DNA from: Pseudomonadota bacterium
GTDB lineage: Bacteria; Bdellovibrionota; Bacteriovoracia; Bacteriovoracales; Bacteriovoracaceae
Assembly (NCBI GenBank): GCA_027488375.1
Contig: JAIYBW010000003.1
Span: 372,001-436,000 of the forward strand
Direction of reading: 5' to 3'
Length of the DNA stretch: 64,000 nucleotides
Each line of letters starts with the position of its first letter. Position 1 is the stretch's first letter. Of this stretch, positions 45,116 to 54,884 are shown in pieces. Both the position numbers and the translations under genes were made by a program. Under the pieces are notes generated by a model. That model had not been told where the DNA came from. It made no database searches and saw only the letters and a list, made by a program, of their open reading frames with translations.

Positions 45116-47328
45116 TATTGTGCATCCGCAGTTGTTTGTGTTGTTGCCTTGTTTATTCCGTCAAGTTTGTCACGATCAGATATAAATTCTTTAAGGTTCT
45201 CTAAAACAATCATTCTTTGTGTCGACTCAATATCTTTACCAAGTCGATTCATGATCTCTTCACGGATACCCACGTACTCAAGAGTCAAATTATGCAGAAG
45301 AGTTTCATACATCATAGAAAGCTTCGCTCTGGCAGTGAAGTCCTGAGACTCAAATGCTTTTTGATTGATATCTCTTTTCACAAGGAGCGCTAACTCTTCT
45401 TTTTTTGCCGAGTAGATTGATTGTAAAACCCAGGCCGTATTTCGAACGGACCAAATGTACATATTAAGACCGTTATTGGACGCCTCTTCAGTTTTAGAGT
45501 TTTGTAGATAGAGGATCTCCCATTGTCTTTTCATATAAGCACGAAACTCTTTCGTACTAAGGACATCTTTTTGTTTAAAGAGGTCAGAGTTTTCTTTGAG
45601 GTTCTGCATGATTGAACCAAGTTCTTTGCGATTTCCAGCATAAAAATTGGCGAGCTTTTCAATGCGATCAAAACCTTCAGGCTTTTTAAAGTTTTTGTAT
45701 CTCCATGAGAGAATATTTGTCATCTCTTGCATAAAAACAAATGAGCGTCCAACATAGTAGTCATTTCTTTTTTGCTCATTATCTTTATCGAGCATCACAT
45801 AAATCTGATCAAGGATGAAGCGTGACATTCTATCCCAAAGATAGAGCTCTAATTGTTGAGTTCGATTGACTTCATTTGTGAGGTACTGTTTAAGCTTCGC
45901 CGAAAGATTAGGGTTCTCCTGACGAATTTTAAAAATGAGATTATTATAGCGCTCAAGTTCTTCCCAAGTGCTTTCTATTTGCATGGGGAAATTGTATTGA
46001 GTTTCAAGCTGCTCTAGACGTCCCATACGAGAGGCATATTCAATATTCTCCTCATAGGCAATTTGCATTTGTTTAAACTGGCTCATTCTCTCATTCCAGT
46101 TTTGTTTATCAACGGCCTCGATATCGGTGCCGACAATCATATTGAGCCACTGAGGACGAGCTTTGAGTATTTGGTCATTTGATTTAATGATCAGGTCGCT
46201 TTCTTGATTCGCGGTCACGGCCGAAGGATAGATAATATTGGCCAGAATGTTATTTTGTTCATTTTGACTAGAGTTTGTGACTTCCTTTTGGGAAGCTGCC
46301 TGGATCACCTTTACATTATCTGTGACAACGTTGACTGGAATTGATTCATTCTTCTGACTTACTACAATGGAATCAATAGTTGTTGATATTTGAGTCTTCG
46401 CATCGAGATAAGCAGATCTTACTCTCCCTACGGCTTGCATCGCATGAGGGTTCATGGGCATTGTAATGAAATAGTAGGTAAATGGGCCATAGACTGCTAG
46501 AGCGACAGAATAGCCCAAGTTATTTTTAACAGTTCTAAAGAACCAAAGAATTTTACCCATCGTGTAGCGATAGAATAGCCCTTTTGAGTTATTAACTGGT
46601 CGCGAGGTGAAACGTTTTTTAAAATTTTCTAAATTTCTTTTAAGAAGATTTATTTTAAACTGTGTATTTGAAAGTTTATGGGCACGAACTTTAGTTTTAA
46701 CAATTTGATTTAATATTTCTTTCTGTTTATTGAAGACAATTTGTCTTTCTTCCCAAGTTAAGACTGGATCAAGTTCAATTTCTAATATTTTATTATAAAT
46801 ATTTTGAATGGAAGCGTCTTTGAGACCTTTTTTGATAGGTAGGTCAATAATTTTAGATTGGTAAACTTCTCGTAAGAAGAGCTCAATTGTATGAACTAAT
46901 TTTGTTGCCCAGGACTGACCTTCTGAAGCTTTTTTATACTCAAGAGACAGAAAATTATAAAGATGATTGAGAAGAGGGCAACTTAGATCCATTTCAAATG
47001 TATCGACAAAAACTGGTTCTAAAACTTTTTTATCGGATTGGAATGTAAACATCCCGGCGGTATCGAAGTGATCATACCTTTGCCACTCTTGGGTACCATT
47101 TTTTAATTTTCGAACTAAGAAAAAACCAGCTCCACCAAAAAGAACTCCCACTTCTAAAGAAGCTTCGAGTTGTCCTTCTTTATAGTTAAACCCGCTTTTA
47201 CCTTCTGTGAATTTTACTGGATCTACACTTCCTTCGATCCCATAAAGCTTTCTCCCACCATCCTGGATAACATTGCCAAGGAAGGCAAAGAGGTTAGGTA
47301 TGTCAGATGTAAGGAGTTCAAGTCTCAT
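45115..47328 (-). CDS. Large single-span membrane protein of unknown function
   Basis: 737 aa, not recognised. An N-terminal region (1-130) with beta pattern (SLEVGVLFGGAGFFLVRKL), a basic helical region (190-265), one membrane helix about 271-290 (LGYSVALAVYGPFTYYFI), then about 440 residues of mostly helical, Gln/Asn/Glu-rich sequence that by topology would be periplasmic (positive-inside). A Lys-rich segment precedes the helix. Seven bases separate it from the ATP-grasp fusion gene upstream and it overlaps the barrel gene by one base. Plausibly the bridge between a cytoplasmic ligase and the outer membrane. Confidence 0.65.
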   Translation of the reverse strand: MRLELLTSDIPNLFAFLGNVIQDGGRKLYGIEGSVDPVKFTEGKSGFNYKEGQLEASLEVGVLFGGAGFFLVRKLKNGTQEWQRYDHFDTAGMFTFQSDKKVLEPVFVDTFEMDLSCPLLNHLYNFLSLEYKKASEGQSWATKLVHTIELFLREVYQSKIIDLPIKKGLKDASIQNIYNKILEIELDPVLTWEERQIVFNKQKEILNQIVKTKVRAHKLSNTQFKINLLKRNLENFKKRFTSRPVNNSKGLFYRYTMGKILWFFRTVKNNLGYSVALAVYGPFTYYFITMPMNPHAMQAVGRVRSAYLDAKTQISTTIDSIVVSQKNESIPVNVVTDNVKVIQAASQKEVTNSSQNEQNNILANIIYPSAVTANQESDLIIKSNDQILKARPQWLNMIVGTDIEAVDKQNWNERMSQFKQMQIAYEENIEYASRMGRLEQLETQYNFPMQIESTWEELERYNNLIFKIRQENPNLSAKLKQYLTNEVNRTQQLELYLWDRMSRFILDQIYVMLDKDNEQKRNDYYVGRSFVFMQEMTNILSWRYKNFKKPEGFDRIEKLANFYAGNRKELGSIMQNLKENSDLFKQKDVLSTKEFRAYMKRQWEILYLQNSKTEEASNNGLNMYIWSVRNTAWVLQSIYSAKKEELALLVKRDINQKAFESQDFTARAKLSMMYETLLHNLTLEYVGIREEIMNRLGKDIESTQRMIVLENLKEFISDRDKLDGINKATTQTTADAQ

Positions 47329-47335
47329 TTTAAAC

Positions 47336-50300
47336 CTATTGTTGTTGTTGTGTCTGGTTATAGCTATTGCCGAGTGAAATTGTACTCAGTATAGGTTTAA
47401 GAGAGATGCTTTCAGAAAGATTTAACTTCCTTGCAAAGCTAACTCCGTAAAACTGGTGATTTCCAATTAATGTCAAAACCTCAAAATCAGGCTCAGCTTT
47501 CTTTAACGCCTGCATGATTTTAGGGCCATAAGCTTTAATTTGAGCTTCATTGGCACTTGGGAGTGCTGATCTTGCTTCATCCCAAGAAATTTCAAGACCA
47601 AGCTCTTTGGCAAAATTAATATTTTTTGCATTTTCTAGAGCTGGGGTGATCTCTTGAAGCGCCTTAACTTTTACTTGATTTGAATTTGGCATCATGTAGC
47701 CAAAAAGTGAGCCATATTTATTCAGAACTTCATCATATTTTTCTTTGTCTTCATTGATACCTTTTCTGATTTCTGTCATTAGTGGTGAAAAGAAGTTCGG
47801 CACAATACGATCTGCAAGCCCGTAGAGTGGTTGACGCTCGACAGATATATCAACAGATAAGCCTTCAAGTGAAGCAGCTGAGACTCCGAGGAAATTTCCA
47901 TAAAAGTTGAGGAAGTAGGCCTGAGCAATGGCGCCATCTGAAAGAGCTTTTGCTTCAGAACGAGTTGTCTCTTCAATTTGATGATAGTGAATCACTTCGT
48001 GGCCAGCAGTATAGATTAAAGTTAAAGGATCAAGTTCTTTTCTCATCCAAATAAAGATGTCTGAGTCCGAGAAAAGTCCATGTGACTTTCTCTTTTTCGC
48101 AAAACATTCTCCCGCATGATCTTGAGCGGAAAGGTGATTTTCTCTAATTTGTTGAGTTGTGAGGATTGAGATTTTATTTGGAGTTAGCTCATTCGTGAAA
48201 ATCTCTTCAACAGAAAGCCCTTGTTTCTTCGCAAACATTTCAAGGTTGTACTTGGCGTAAGGCATGGCCGGCATCAAGTCAATGAGGTCCTTGATAGTGA
48301 CTCTCTTTGAATTAATGATTTGATTCATTCTTCCAAGTGATGGATGTTTGGCAAAATGATCTTTGCGTTTTTTGGCGAAGAATGAAGCTCTTTTAGTCTC
48401 AGGTATCTTTTTCGCCTCAATCTCAATTTTTTTCCAGTCAAGTCGGGCCGCTTTTAATTCATCTGATACATGATCTGTTTCAATCAAGAGTTTACCCGTC
48501 GCAAACTCTTTTTGAGAAGCTGTGAGATAGCTTCCTTTATGTGTTGTTATATTTTTTAGCCCAAAAGTTTCAAATTTTAATTCAGGATGCTGAATTTGAG
48601 TTGAAAATAATTTGGCAAATTCAATAGCTTTTTCAGAGTCTTGAAGTCTTTCTCTGGCCATGGTCATGAAGCTTTCGACCAGGTCTTGCAATTGTTGAGA
48701 AAGTCTACCTTGAATTGGTGCTCTTGTGAAGTTAGCTTCAATGCTTGATTGGAGCAACGTGATGAGTGTTTTGTATTCTTTTTGAACGTTAGTATTTTTT
48801 GCATGACTCGTTTTTATCATTAGCTTTAAGTCTTTTAAGACTTTTTTATCATGCTTTCTATTTTCTTCTGTATAGTTCTGATTGACGATGTCTTGGTCTA
48901 AGACCAAGAGTGTGTCCATCTTATTTCTGAATTCTATTGGCAGTTTGTTTTTTGATTCAAGTCTTTGTAAAGTTGTAACAAGATTGATTTGATTTGTATT
49001 AATAATATCAAAGTACTGGGCAATACCAGCGGTATCTTGTTTAGTTTCAAGGAGATCAATAATCTTATAAATTGGTTCTATAGCGCGTGGATTCAAAAAG
49101 CTCAAGACCTCACGGCATTGCGTTTTTAGAGATAATGCGAGTCCAAGTAAAGTATAGCTTTCTGCCGTTCCATTTTTTAAATGATTAGAGATTTCAACAG
49201 CAAGTCTTGAAACCTGAATGAGCTGGGCCGCTACAAACATAGGAAGGTGTGTTTGAAGTGAGACAGGACGAGTTGGTTGAATAAATTCTTTCGCCGTTAC
49301 CGACTCATTTGTTCCTACATCATCAATCACAACGAAAGGGGCATAACCGCCGCCTTTTGACGTATTGACGATTGAACTCATAGGGCCTCTTTCTTCAGGA
49401 GCATAACGAACGAGGGCATTGTGAGTCATCTTAGGAAGCGTTTTTTGACCACCACCGTAGAAAACCCAAAGTCTTATGTCTGCTGCAAGGTTTGCAAATC
49501 TTGTTCCTTGCTTATCTTTCATGGCCACAGGGATGCGAGCAATCTTAACTAGTTTCTGATAAGCATAGTGCTGAGGATTCTTTCGAATCATTTCAATCAC
49601 ATTTTGTCTCGCTTCAGGAGAAAGAGTTTTCATTATATAAATCCCGCTACCACCAGAGAGATTCGGAGCTTTAACGACCCATTCATCAGGATTCGATTCA
49701 ATGATTTTCACTGATTCTTTCTTGGGAGGAAGAGTTTCAGGAGGCGTAATTTTAGGACCTGATAGTGTCAGTCCGAGCTCTTTCAAGCGAGATGAAAAAT
49801 ATTTGGGAGCATAAGTTGTGAGGGCCGCAAGGATGATTTTATTATCCAATATTCTATTAAGCCCACCCATGTAGATTTTTTTATTTAAAATAGCATCAAG
49901 GAGACCTGGTACGGCGTAATCAGATTGAAGAGGGATCGGGTTACCGTTTACATCAAGAACGCAAGGTGCTTCGCCATCTTGACCAAGTTTAAGCGAATCT
50001 CTGAGATAGATAGGTTCATTGGTATCAGGATCTCTAAGGATGATTCCTTTATCAGTATCAAACAATGCTGAGTCAGCGTTAATTCTAGAGTACACTGCTG
50101 TGACTATTGGATTTGAACCATTAATCGTTCTAAGTCTTATATATCCTTTTTCATCACAGAAAAGTTGGACAGGATCAGCATATACAAGGCCTGAGTAGGC
50201 CGCAAGATTATGAATTTCTGGTGCTGCTCCATTCATGCCACCTGGAGGAAGGATGACTTGAATTCCATCTTTAACCCCAGTCCAGTCCTCACCAAGAGAT

Positions 50301-51085
50301 TTGTAAGTCTCAGCTAAAACTTGAAAGTGATCGTTTGGCATGAGTCGACCTAATGAATCTAGCACCTCAGGATTTTGTTCGTAATGTCCTTCAAGCACAT
50401 TCATATTATTAGAAGCTCCTGAAGGAGCACCTGCATTTAATTCAAGAATTCTAAAGGGAAGCTGAGGAAGCTTATCTGTCTTTTTAGATTTAAGAATGTC
50501 TTCAAAATTCTTGGATTGATCGAGATAGTCTTCAATTAAAACTAAATCTAAACCAACGTTATCGAAGAAAGGGTATTTCTTCATATTTGGGTGGTGAAGC
50601 TGAGGAAAATAATTAGGAGAATCTTTAATCGCATCGATAAATATCTTTCTTATCTCTACTGGCAGAGATTTTACGAAACCTGAATCTTTGATGGACTTAG
50701 AACCATAAATATCCTGAATAACACATCTTAAAGAGACAATAAGTCCTTGAGCCGCCTTTTCAATTTGATTGAACATAGACTTTTGCAAGGGAACGATGGT
50801 TGTCGTGCAGGGAACAGTAAAGATTTTATAATTACCTTGGTCATCTGATTTTTGGAAAGTAAGATCACGCTTACGGATAAACTTCGTTAAATTCTTTGAT
50901 TCTTTTAAATGTTCAGTGACTGATCTCTTAAGGAGATTTTTAACGAGGGCCTTCGAATGTGGGTAAGGAGATCTTTGTCGCTTTGACGAAAAGATATAGT
51001 TGGCGACATCCACCTTAACTTGCCCAATAAAACCTTGGTTAGGGTTATAGGCCGGTAGCTTCTTGCGATTTTTCACTTTAATCAC
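47336..51085 (-). CDS. Circularly permuted ATP-grasp ligase fused to HExxH peptidase
   Basis: 1249 aa. Residues about 80-590 match the circularly permuted ATP-grasp family (DUF404/407 type): ILELNAGAPSGASNNMNVLE (213-232), DYAVPGLLDAIL (389-400), VVKAPNLSGGSGIYIM (470-485), AADIRLWVFYGGG (534-546) and VNTSKGGGYAPFVV (573-586). Such enzymes form amide bonds on peptides with ATP. Residues 600-1000 are helical. HEVIHYH at 1029-1035 with RSEAKALSDG after it is a zinc-peptidase site. No signal peptide. Start is GTG 51085 with GTGAGG upstream. First gene of a three- or four-gene operon. No family covering the whole length is known to me. Confidence 0.8.
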   Translation of the reverse strand: MIKVKNRKKLPAYNPNQGFIGQVKVDVANYIFSSKRQRSPYPHSKALVKNLLKRSVTEHLKESKNLTKFIRKRDLTFQKSDDQGNYKIFTVPCTTTIVPLQKSMFNQIEKAAQGLIVSLRCVIQDIYGSKSIKDSGFVKSLPVEIRKIFIDAIKDSPNYFPQLHHPNMKKYPFFDNVGLDLVLIEDYLDQSKNFEDILKSKKTDKLPQLPFRILELNAGAPSGASNNMNVLEGHYEQNPEVLDSLGRLMPNDHFQVLAETYKSLGEDWTGVKDGIQVILPPGGMNGAAPEIHNLAAYSGLVYADPVQLFCDEKGYIRLRTINGSNPIVTAVYSRINADSALFDTDKGIILRDPDTNEPIYLRDSLKLGQDGEAPCVLDVNGNPIPLQSDYAVPGLLDAILNKKIYMGGLNRILDNKIILAALTTYAPKYFSSRLKELGLTLSGPKITPPETLPPKKESVKIIESNPDEWVVKAPNLSGGSGIYIMKTLSPEARQNVIEMIRKNPQHYAYQKLVKIARIPVAMKDKQGTRFANLAADIRLWVFYGGGQKTLPKMTHNALVRYAPEERGPMSSIVNTSKGGGYAPFVVIDDVGTNESVTAKEFIQPTRPVSLQTHLPMFVAAQLIQVSRLAVEISNHLKNGTAESYTLLGLALSLKTQCREVLSFLNPRAIEPIYKIIDLLETKQDTAGIAQYFDIINTNQINLVTTLQRLESKNKLPIEFRNKMDTLLVLDQDIVNQNYTEENRKHDKKVLKDLKLMIKTSHAKNTNVQKEYKTLITLLQSSIEANFTRAPIQGRLSQQLQDLVESFMTMARERLQDSEKAIEFAKLFSTQIQHPELKFETFGLKNITTHKGSYLTASQKEFATGKLLIETDHVSDELKAARLDWKKIEIEAKKIPETKRASFFAKKRKDHFAKHPSLGRMNQIINSKRVTIKDLIDLMPAMPYAKYNLEMFAKKQGLSVEEIFTNELTPNKISILTTQQIRENHLSAQDHAGECFAKKRKSHGLFSDSDIFIWMRKELDPLTLIYTAGHEVIHYHQIEETTRSEAKALSDGAIAQAYFLNFYGNFLGVSAASLEGLSVDISVERQPLYGLADRIVPNFFSPLMTEIRKGINEDKEKYDEVLNKYGSLFGYMMPNSNQVKVKALQEITPALENAKNINFAKELGLEISWDEARSALPSANEAQIKAYGPKIMQALKKAEPDFEVLTLIGNHQFYGVSFARKLNLSESISLKPILSTISLGNSYNQTQQQQ

Positions 51086-51413
51086 GCAAACCTCACATTA
51101 TTTTTCAGAAAATCTCAATTCAGTTCAAGTTTAGCTAGCCGCCTAACGCCTTGCATTATCTAAGCTGTAAGTTTGTAAAAACTACACAGGTAGTTGCCAA
51201 GACCATGAGGGGCCTCCATTAACCTTGCAAATTTGGTGACATCTTTAATTAATAGGTTTTCAATAAGTTGCATCTTGAGTAACTGTCAGATTAAGGGCAA
51301 TTGTCTAAGGTCTGGGCATTTTAGGACAGTGAGATTTTTGGGGTAATCTAAATAAATCTTAAGGACTTAGGAATTCAGAAGAAGGGTCTGTTTGAAATAA
51401 AGTATAATAAAAG
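51086..51413. other. 328-base gene-free stretch upstream of the ATP-grasp operon
   Basis: No open frame of coding character, RNA gene or strong hairpin is visible. It must hold the operon promoter on the minus strand; TTGAAC (51128-51123) with AAAAAT (51105-51100) at 17 bases is a weak candidate that would put the transcript start inside the Shine-Dalgarno. GTCAGATTAAGG...GGACAGTG near 51277-51325 contains loosely repeated GTC/GAC elements. Unusually long for this compact region. Confidence 0.4.
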
Positions 51414-51490
51414 TGGTAGCAACGGGCGGAGTTGAACCGCCGACCCCAGCGTTATGAATGCTGTGCTCTCACCAACTGAGCTACGTTGCC
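51414..51490 (-). tRNA. tRNA-Met (CAT)
   Basis: 77 nt on the minus strand. Acceptor GGCAACG/CGTTGCT (G1-U72 wobble), D arm GCTCAGTTGGTGAGAGC, anticodon loop TTCATAA with CAT, T arm GGCGG-TTCAACT-CCGCC, discriminator A and encoded CCA. Strongly like elongator tRNA-Met of E. coli (same first nine bases but one, same D arm), though CAT could also be read as the tRNA-Ile substrate of TilS; the flanking tilS makes that worth a check. The anticodon stem CAGCA/CGCTG has an A-C mismatch next to the loop. Confidence 0.9.
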
Positions 51491-51512
51491 ACAATACAAA
51501 AAAAGTAGAGTC

Positions 51513-51541
51513 ATACTAATGAACACTGATCAAGCCGTCAA
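51513..51541 (-). promoter_or_regulatory. Promoter of tRNA-Met
   Basis: Minus strand TTGACG (51541-51536), 17-base spacer, TAGTAT (51518-51513); start expected about 15 bases before the mature tRNA. Confidence 0.65.
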
Positions 51542-51574
51542 TATCAAAATCGCTGTATTATACGGTATTTAGCT

Positions 51575-52918
51575 ATGAAAAAATTGAATGCCGTTTCCTA
51601 TCAGCGACTTTTTCTCAATCATGTTTTTGGTTTTTTAAAAAACATTATTAATTCCCAAGAACTTGAAGGAGAGCATTGTATTGCAGTTTCCGGTGGGATC
51701 GATTCAATGACTTTACTGTGGGTTGCTCATGAGCTTCAAAAGCAAAATAAAATAGGTGGAGTGAGCGCAGTCTTTGTTCATCATCATACGAGAGGGGGCC
51801 AAGACCTAGAGGCAGAGCTTGTTAAAAAGTTTTGTGAAAAGCGTGAAATACCATTTTCAGTCCTTCATGCTCAAGGCCTTAGTGGAGTTACAGGTAATTT
51901 TGAAAAGAAGGCGAGAGAAATACGCCGCCAGTTATTGCAGAAAAATTTGAAGTCCTCACAACTCCTATGGCTAGGCCATCACATTGATGACTCTTTTGAA
52001 TGGAGCATGATGCAGAAATATAGATCTGGTCAGCCAAAGTCTTGCCTGGGAATCCCTGTTAAAAACCACAGAATAATTAGGCCTTTTTTATCTGTGACAA
52101 AATCTCAGATTCGGAATTTGGCGAACCGATTTGAGATTCCTAGTCTTGAGGATCCTACTAATCGAGATAATAAATTTGATCGAAATTTTTTACGCAATGA
52201 TATGATCCCGCTCATTCAAGTGCGGTATCCCCAATACCTTAAGCATTATGTGAATTATTCAAATCATATGGCCGCGATTTTAAATCTTAATATAACTCAG
52301 AGGTTAACAGGGCATGAGTTTTTTATTTTTAAACAAGGGGCCCTGATACAAGGAGATCAGTTCTCCCATTATCAAGTTCAAGAACTTCTTCATCAATTTT
52401 CAAATGAAAGCAGAGGTAAAATCACGTCACAAGTTTTGAAAATGATAAAGGCAATTGATCACGGTAAAAAGGGGCCATTCCATTTTAGCGGAGGAACACA
52501 GGCCTATTCTACTTTTGGTCTTTTGATGATCTATCGACAAGATTTGAAAAATTACGATCAGGCCATCGCTCATGCCTTAAATGAGATTCAAGACTTTAAT
52601 CAGCTAGATCTACCTACCATGACAATAGATGACCTCAAGCAGTCTTGGAATAATCTTTTAAAGACTTCTGATGCCATGTTAAACATGCCTGGTCTGGTCT
52701 TGTTACTAGAAAATAAAAATATATTAAAAACACTTAATACATCTGTTAATGATACGGCGTTTCCTGAGGTCTCAAAAGTTTGCCAAGCAAAAGGATTGAG
52801 ATTTATGACTTGTTTAAAATGCTTATCTACGTGGGAAAGTAAAAAAACAAAGTTGCCAAAAACACTCAGGATAATTCCTCTTTGGACAATGTCTAATCTC
52901 TTTTCTTTCCAAGAATAG
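51575..52918 (+). CDS. tilS: tRNA(Ile)-lysidine synthase
   Basis: Converts C34 of tRNA-Ile(CAU) to lysidine so it reads AUA. 447 aa. PP-loop ATP-pyrophosphatase motif [13 protein letters not shown] (about 33-46), HHHTRG (about 69-74), [25 protein letters not shown] and the [16 protein letters not shown] signature. C-terminal substrate-binding domain is weakly conserved. TATTAT at 51556-51561 lies 13 bases before ATG and no Shine-Dalgarno is present, so the leader is at most a few bases. Precedes ftsH, as in many bacteria. Confidence 0.92.
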   Translation: MKKLNAVSYQRLFLNHVFGFLKNIINSQELEGEHCIAVSGGIDSMTLLWVAHELQKQNKIGGVSAVFVHHHTRGGQDLEAELVKKFCEKREIPFSVLHAQGLSGVTGNFEKKAREIRRQLLQKNLKSSQLLWLGHHIDDSFEWSMMQKYRSGQPKSCLGIPVKNHRIIRPFLSVTKSQIRNLANRFEIPSLEDPTNRDNKFDRNFLRNDMIPLIQVRYPQYLKHYVNYSNHMAAILNLNITQRLTGHEFFIFKQGALIQGDQFSHYQVQELLHQFSNESRGKITSQVLKMIKAIDHGKKGPFHFSGGTQAYSTFGLLMIYRQDLKNYDQAIAHALNEIQDFNQLDLPTMTIDDLKQSWNNLLKTSDAMLNMPGLVLLLENKNILKTLNTSVNDTAFPEVSKVCQAKGLRFMTCLKCLSTWESKKTKLPKTLRIIPLWTMSNLFSFQE

Positions 52919-52934
52919 ACTCCTCTCGTATAAT
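52906..52934 (+). promoter_or_regulatory. Promoter of ftsH
   Basis: TTTCCA (52906-52911), 17-base spacer, TATAAT (52929-52934); gives a leader of about 40 bases with AAAAGG before the ATG at 52983. Confidence 0.6.
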
Positions 52935-52982
52935 TCATTTGCTGTCCATTTTGGTGGCCAATTATCACGAAAAAGGTTTCTT

Positions 52983-54884
52983 ATGCGCAAACAACAAAAA
53001 ACTCTCATGTTATGGATCGTGGTTATTTTAATCATGGCCTTCGTGATGAAAGTCCTTGAACAAAAAAATATTCAAGCAAAACAGATTAATTTTTCAAATT
53101 TCATCACGGCCGTTGAAGCTGGAAATGTGAAAGAAGTTACATTCCAAGGTGAAAATGCCATTCAAGGTAAATTCAAAGAAGGCTATGAAAACGGTTCATA
53201 CTTTGAATTAACAGGAAACACTGGAGATGAAACTTTTCGCATCTTAAAAACGGCGGGTATTGTTCCAAATTATAAAAAAGAAGAGAAGCAGGGTTTTCTT
53301 GCAACATTGCTCATCAATTGGTTACCAATGATTCTTCTTTTTCTTTTCTTCTTTTTCTTCCTTCGCCAATTACAATCTGGTGGTGGAAAGGCGATGAGTT
53401 TTGGTAAGGCCCGAGCAAAAATGCTCACTGAGAACGATAAAAGAATGACTTTTGTTGATGTGGCCGGAGTCGAAGAAGCAAAAGAAGAACTTGTGGAGAT
53501 CGTTGACTTCCTTAAAGATCCAAAAAAATATACGACTTTAGGTGGTAAAATCCCTAAAGGCTGTCTACTTGTAGGTCCTCCGGGAACTGGTAAAACATTG
53601 CTTGCTCGAGCAGTGGCAGGTGAAGCTGGTGTACCTTTCTTTTCAATTTCTGGATCTGATTTTGTTGAAATGTTCGTAGGTGTTGGTGCAAGCCGTGTGA
53701 GAGATCTTTTTGAGCAAGGTAAAAAACATGCTCCGTGTATCATCTTTATTGACGAGATCGATGCCGTAGGACGTCATCGTGGTGCTGGAATGGGTGGTGG
53801 TCATGATGAGCGTGAACAAACCCTCAACCAGTTACTTGTAGAGATGGATGGTTTTGAAGGTAATGATGGCGTTATCATCATGGCCGCGACTAACCGTATT
53901 GATGTTCTTGACCCTGCACTTTTACGTCCAGGACGATTCGATAGAAGAGTGACTGTAGGTCGTCCAGATGTTCGTGGTCGTCATCAGATTCTTAAAGTTC
54001 ATACGAGAAAAACTCCTCTCTCTCAAGATATCGATTTAGAGGTTATTGCGAAGGGGACTCCTGGTTTTACGGGAGCCGATCTGGCCAACTTAGTGAACGA
54101 GGCTGCTCTTTTGGCCGCGAGAGATGGTAAAAAGTCTTTAGGCATGATTGATTTTGAAAATGCAAAAGATAAAGTGCTTATGGGTGTTGCTCGTAAGTCG
54201 ATGATGATTTCTGAAAAAGAAAAGAAGCTTACGGCCTACCATGAAGCTGGGCATACTCTTGTTGGGATGAATCTCCCTCATACAGATCCTATTCATAAAG
54301 TCTCTATTATTCCTCGTGGTCAGGCCCTTGGAGTGACTCAGACTTTACCGAATGAAGACATGCTCAATCTTTCAAAAGAAAAAGGCGAAAATTTCATTTC
54401 ATTTTTAATGGGTGGAAGAGTTGCTGAAGAAATTGTTTATGGTGAAATGACCAATGGTGCTTCAAATGATATTGAGCGCGCGACTGATCTCGCCAGAAAT
54501 ATGGTTTGTAATTGGGGTATGAGTGAAAAGCTTGGTCCTATTAATTACACTAAGCAAAATGGCGGGATGGTTTACGGTGGTGAGAGCGTATCGTTCTCGG
54601 ATGAAACAAGCCGCAAGATTGATATGGAGATTGCAAATCTTGTTCAGTCCAACTATGAAATTGCTAAAAATATTTTAAATGAAAATATTGAAGCCTTACA
54701 CCGTGTGGCCCTTGCTCTTGTGGCCTGGGAAACACTTGATGCTGAACAAATTAAAGATCTCGTTGCTGGTAAAGATATTGGTCAACCAGTGATGTCTAAA
54801 AAACCTACTGAAGTAACATCTGTAGACTCAGCTGCTCAAGGGGCGAGCCCCGTTTTTGCATCTGGTAAGCCAACACCTGCCTAA
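52983..54884 (+). CDS. ftsH: ATP-dependent zinc metalloprotease FtsH
   Basis: Membrane-bound AAA protease for quality control and regulatory proteolysis, hexameric. 633 aa. Two transmembrane helices (about 8-25 and 108-127, the second extremely Phe-rich), small periplasmic domain between. Walker A GPPGTGKT (198-205), Walker B IIFIDEID (253-260), pore loop MFVG (230-233), [22 protein letters not shown]-type, and protease motif HEAGH (420-424). C-terminal tail is acidic and Ala/Pro-rich. TAA abuts the ATG of folP directly, as in the conserved ftsH-folP order. Confidence 0.98.
   Translation: MRKQQKTLMLWIVVILIMAFVMKVLEQKNIQAKQINFSNFITAVEAGNVKEVTFQGENAIQGKFKEGYENGSYFELTGNTGDETFRILKTAGIVPNYKKEEKQGFLATLLINWLPMILLFLFFFFFLRQLQSGGGKAMSFGKARAKMLTENDKRMTFVDVAGVEEAKEELVEIVDFLKDPKKYTTLGGKIPKGCLLVGPPGTGKTLLARAVAGEAGVPFFSISGSDFVEMFVGVGASRVRDLFEQGKKHAPCIIFIDEIDAVGRHRGAGMGGGHDEREQTLNQLLVEMDGFEGNDGVIIMAATNRIDVLDPALLRPGRFDRRVTVGRPDVRGRHQILKVHTRKTPLSQDIDLEVIAKGTPGFTGADLANLVNEAALLAARDGKKSLGMIDFENAKDKVLMGVARKSMMISEKEKKLTAYHEAGHTLVGMNLPHTDPIHKVSIIPRGQALGVTQTLPNEDMLNLSKEKGENFISFLMGGRVAEEIVYGEMTNGASNDIERATDLARNMVCNWGMSEKLGPINYTKQNGGMVYGGESVSFSDETSRKIDMEIANLVQSNYEIAKNILNENIEALHRVALALVAWETLDAEQIKDLVAGKDIGQPVMSKKPTEVTSVDSAAQGASPVFASGKPTPA

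Noticed and set aside
53270-53743. Open frame antisense to ftsH
   Set aside because: Shadow of a strongly conserved coding strand; no start signal and low-complexity Lys-rich translation.
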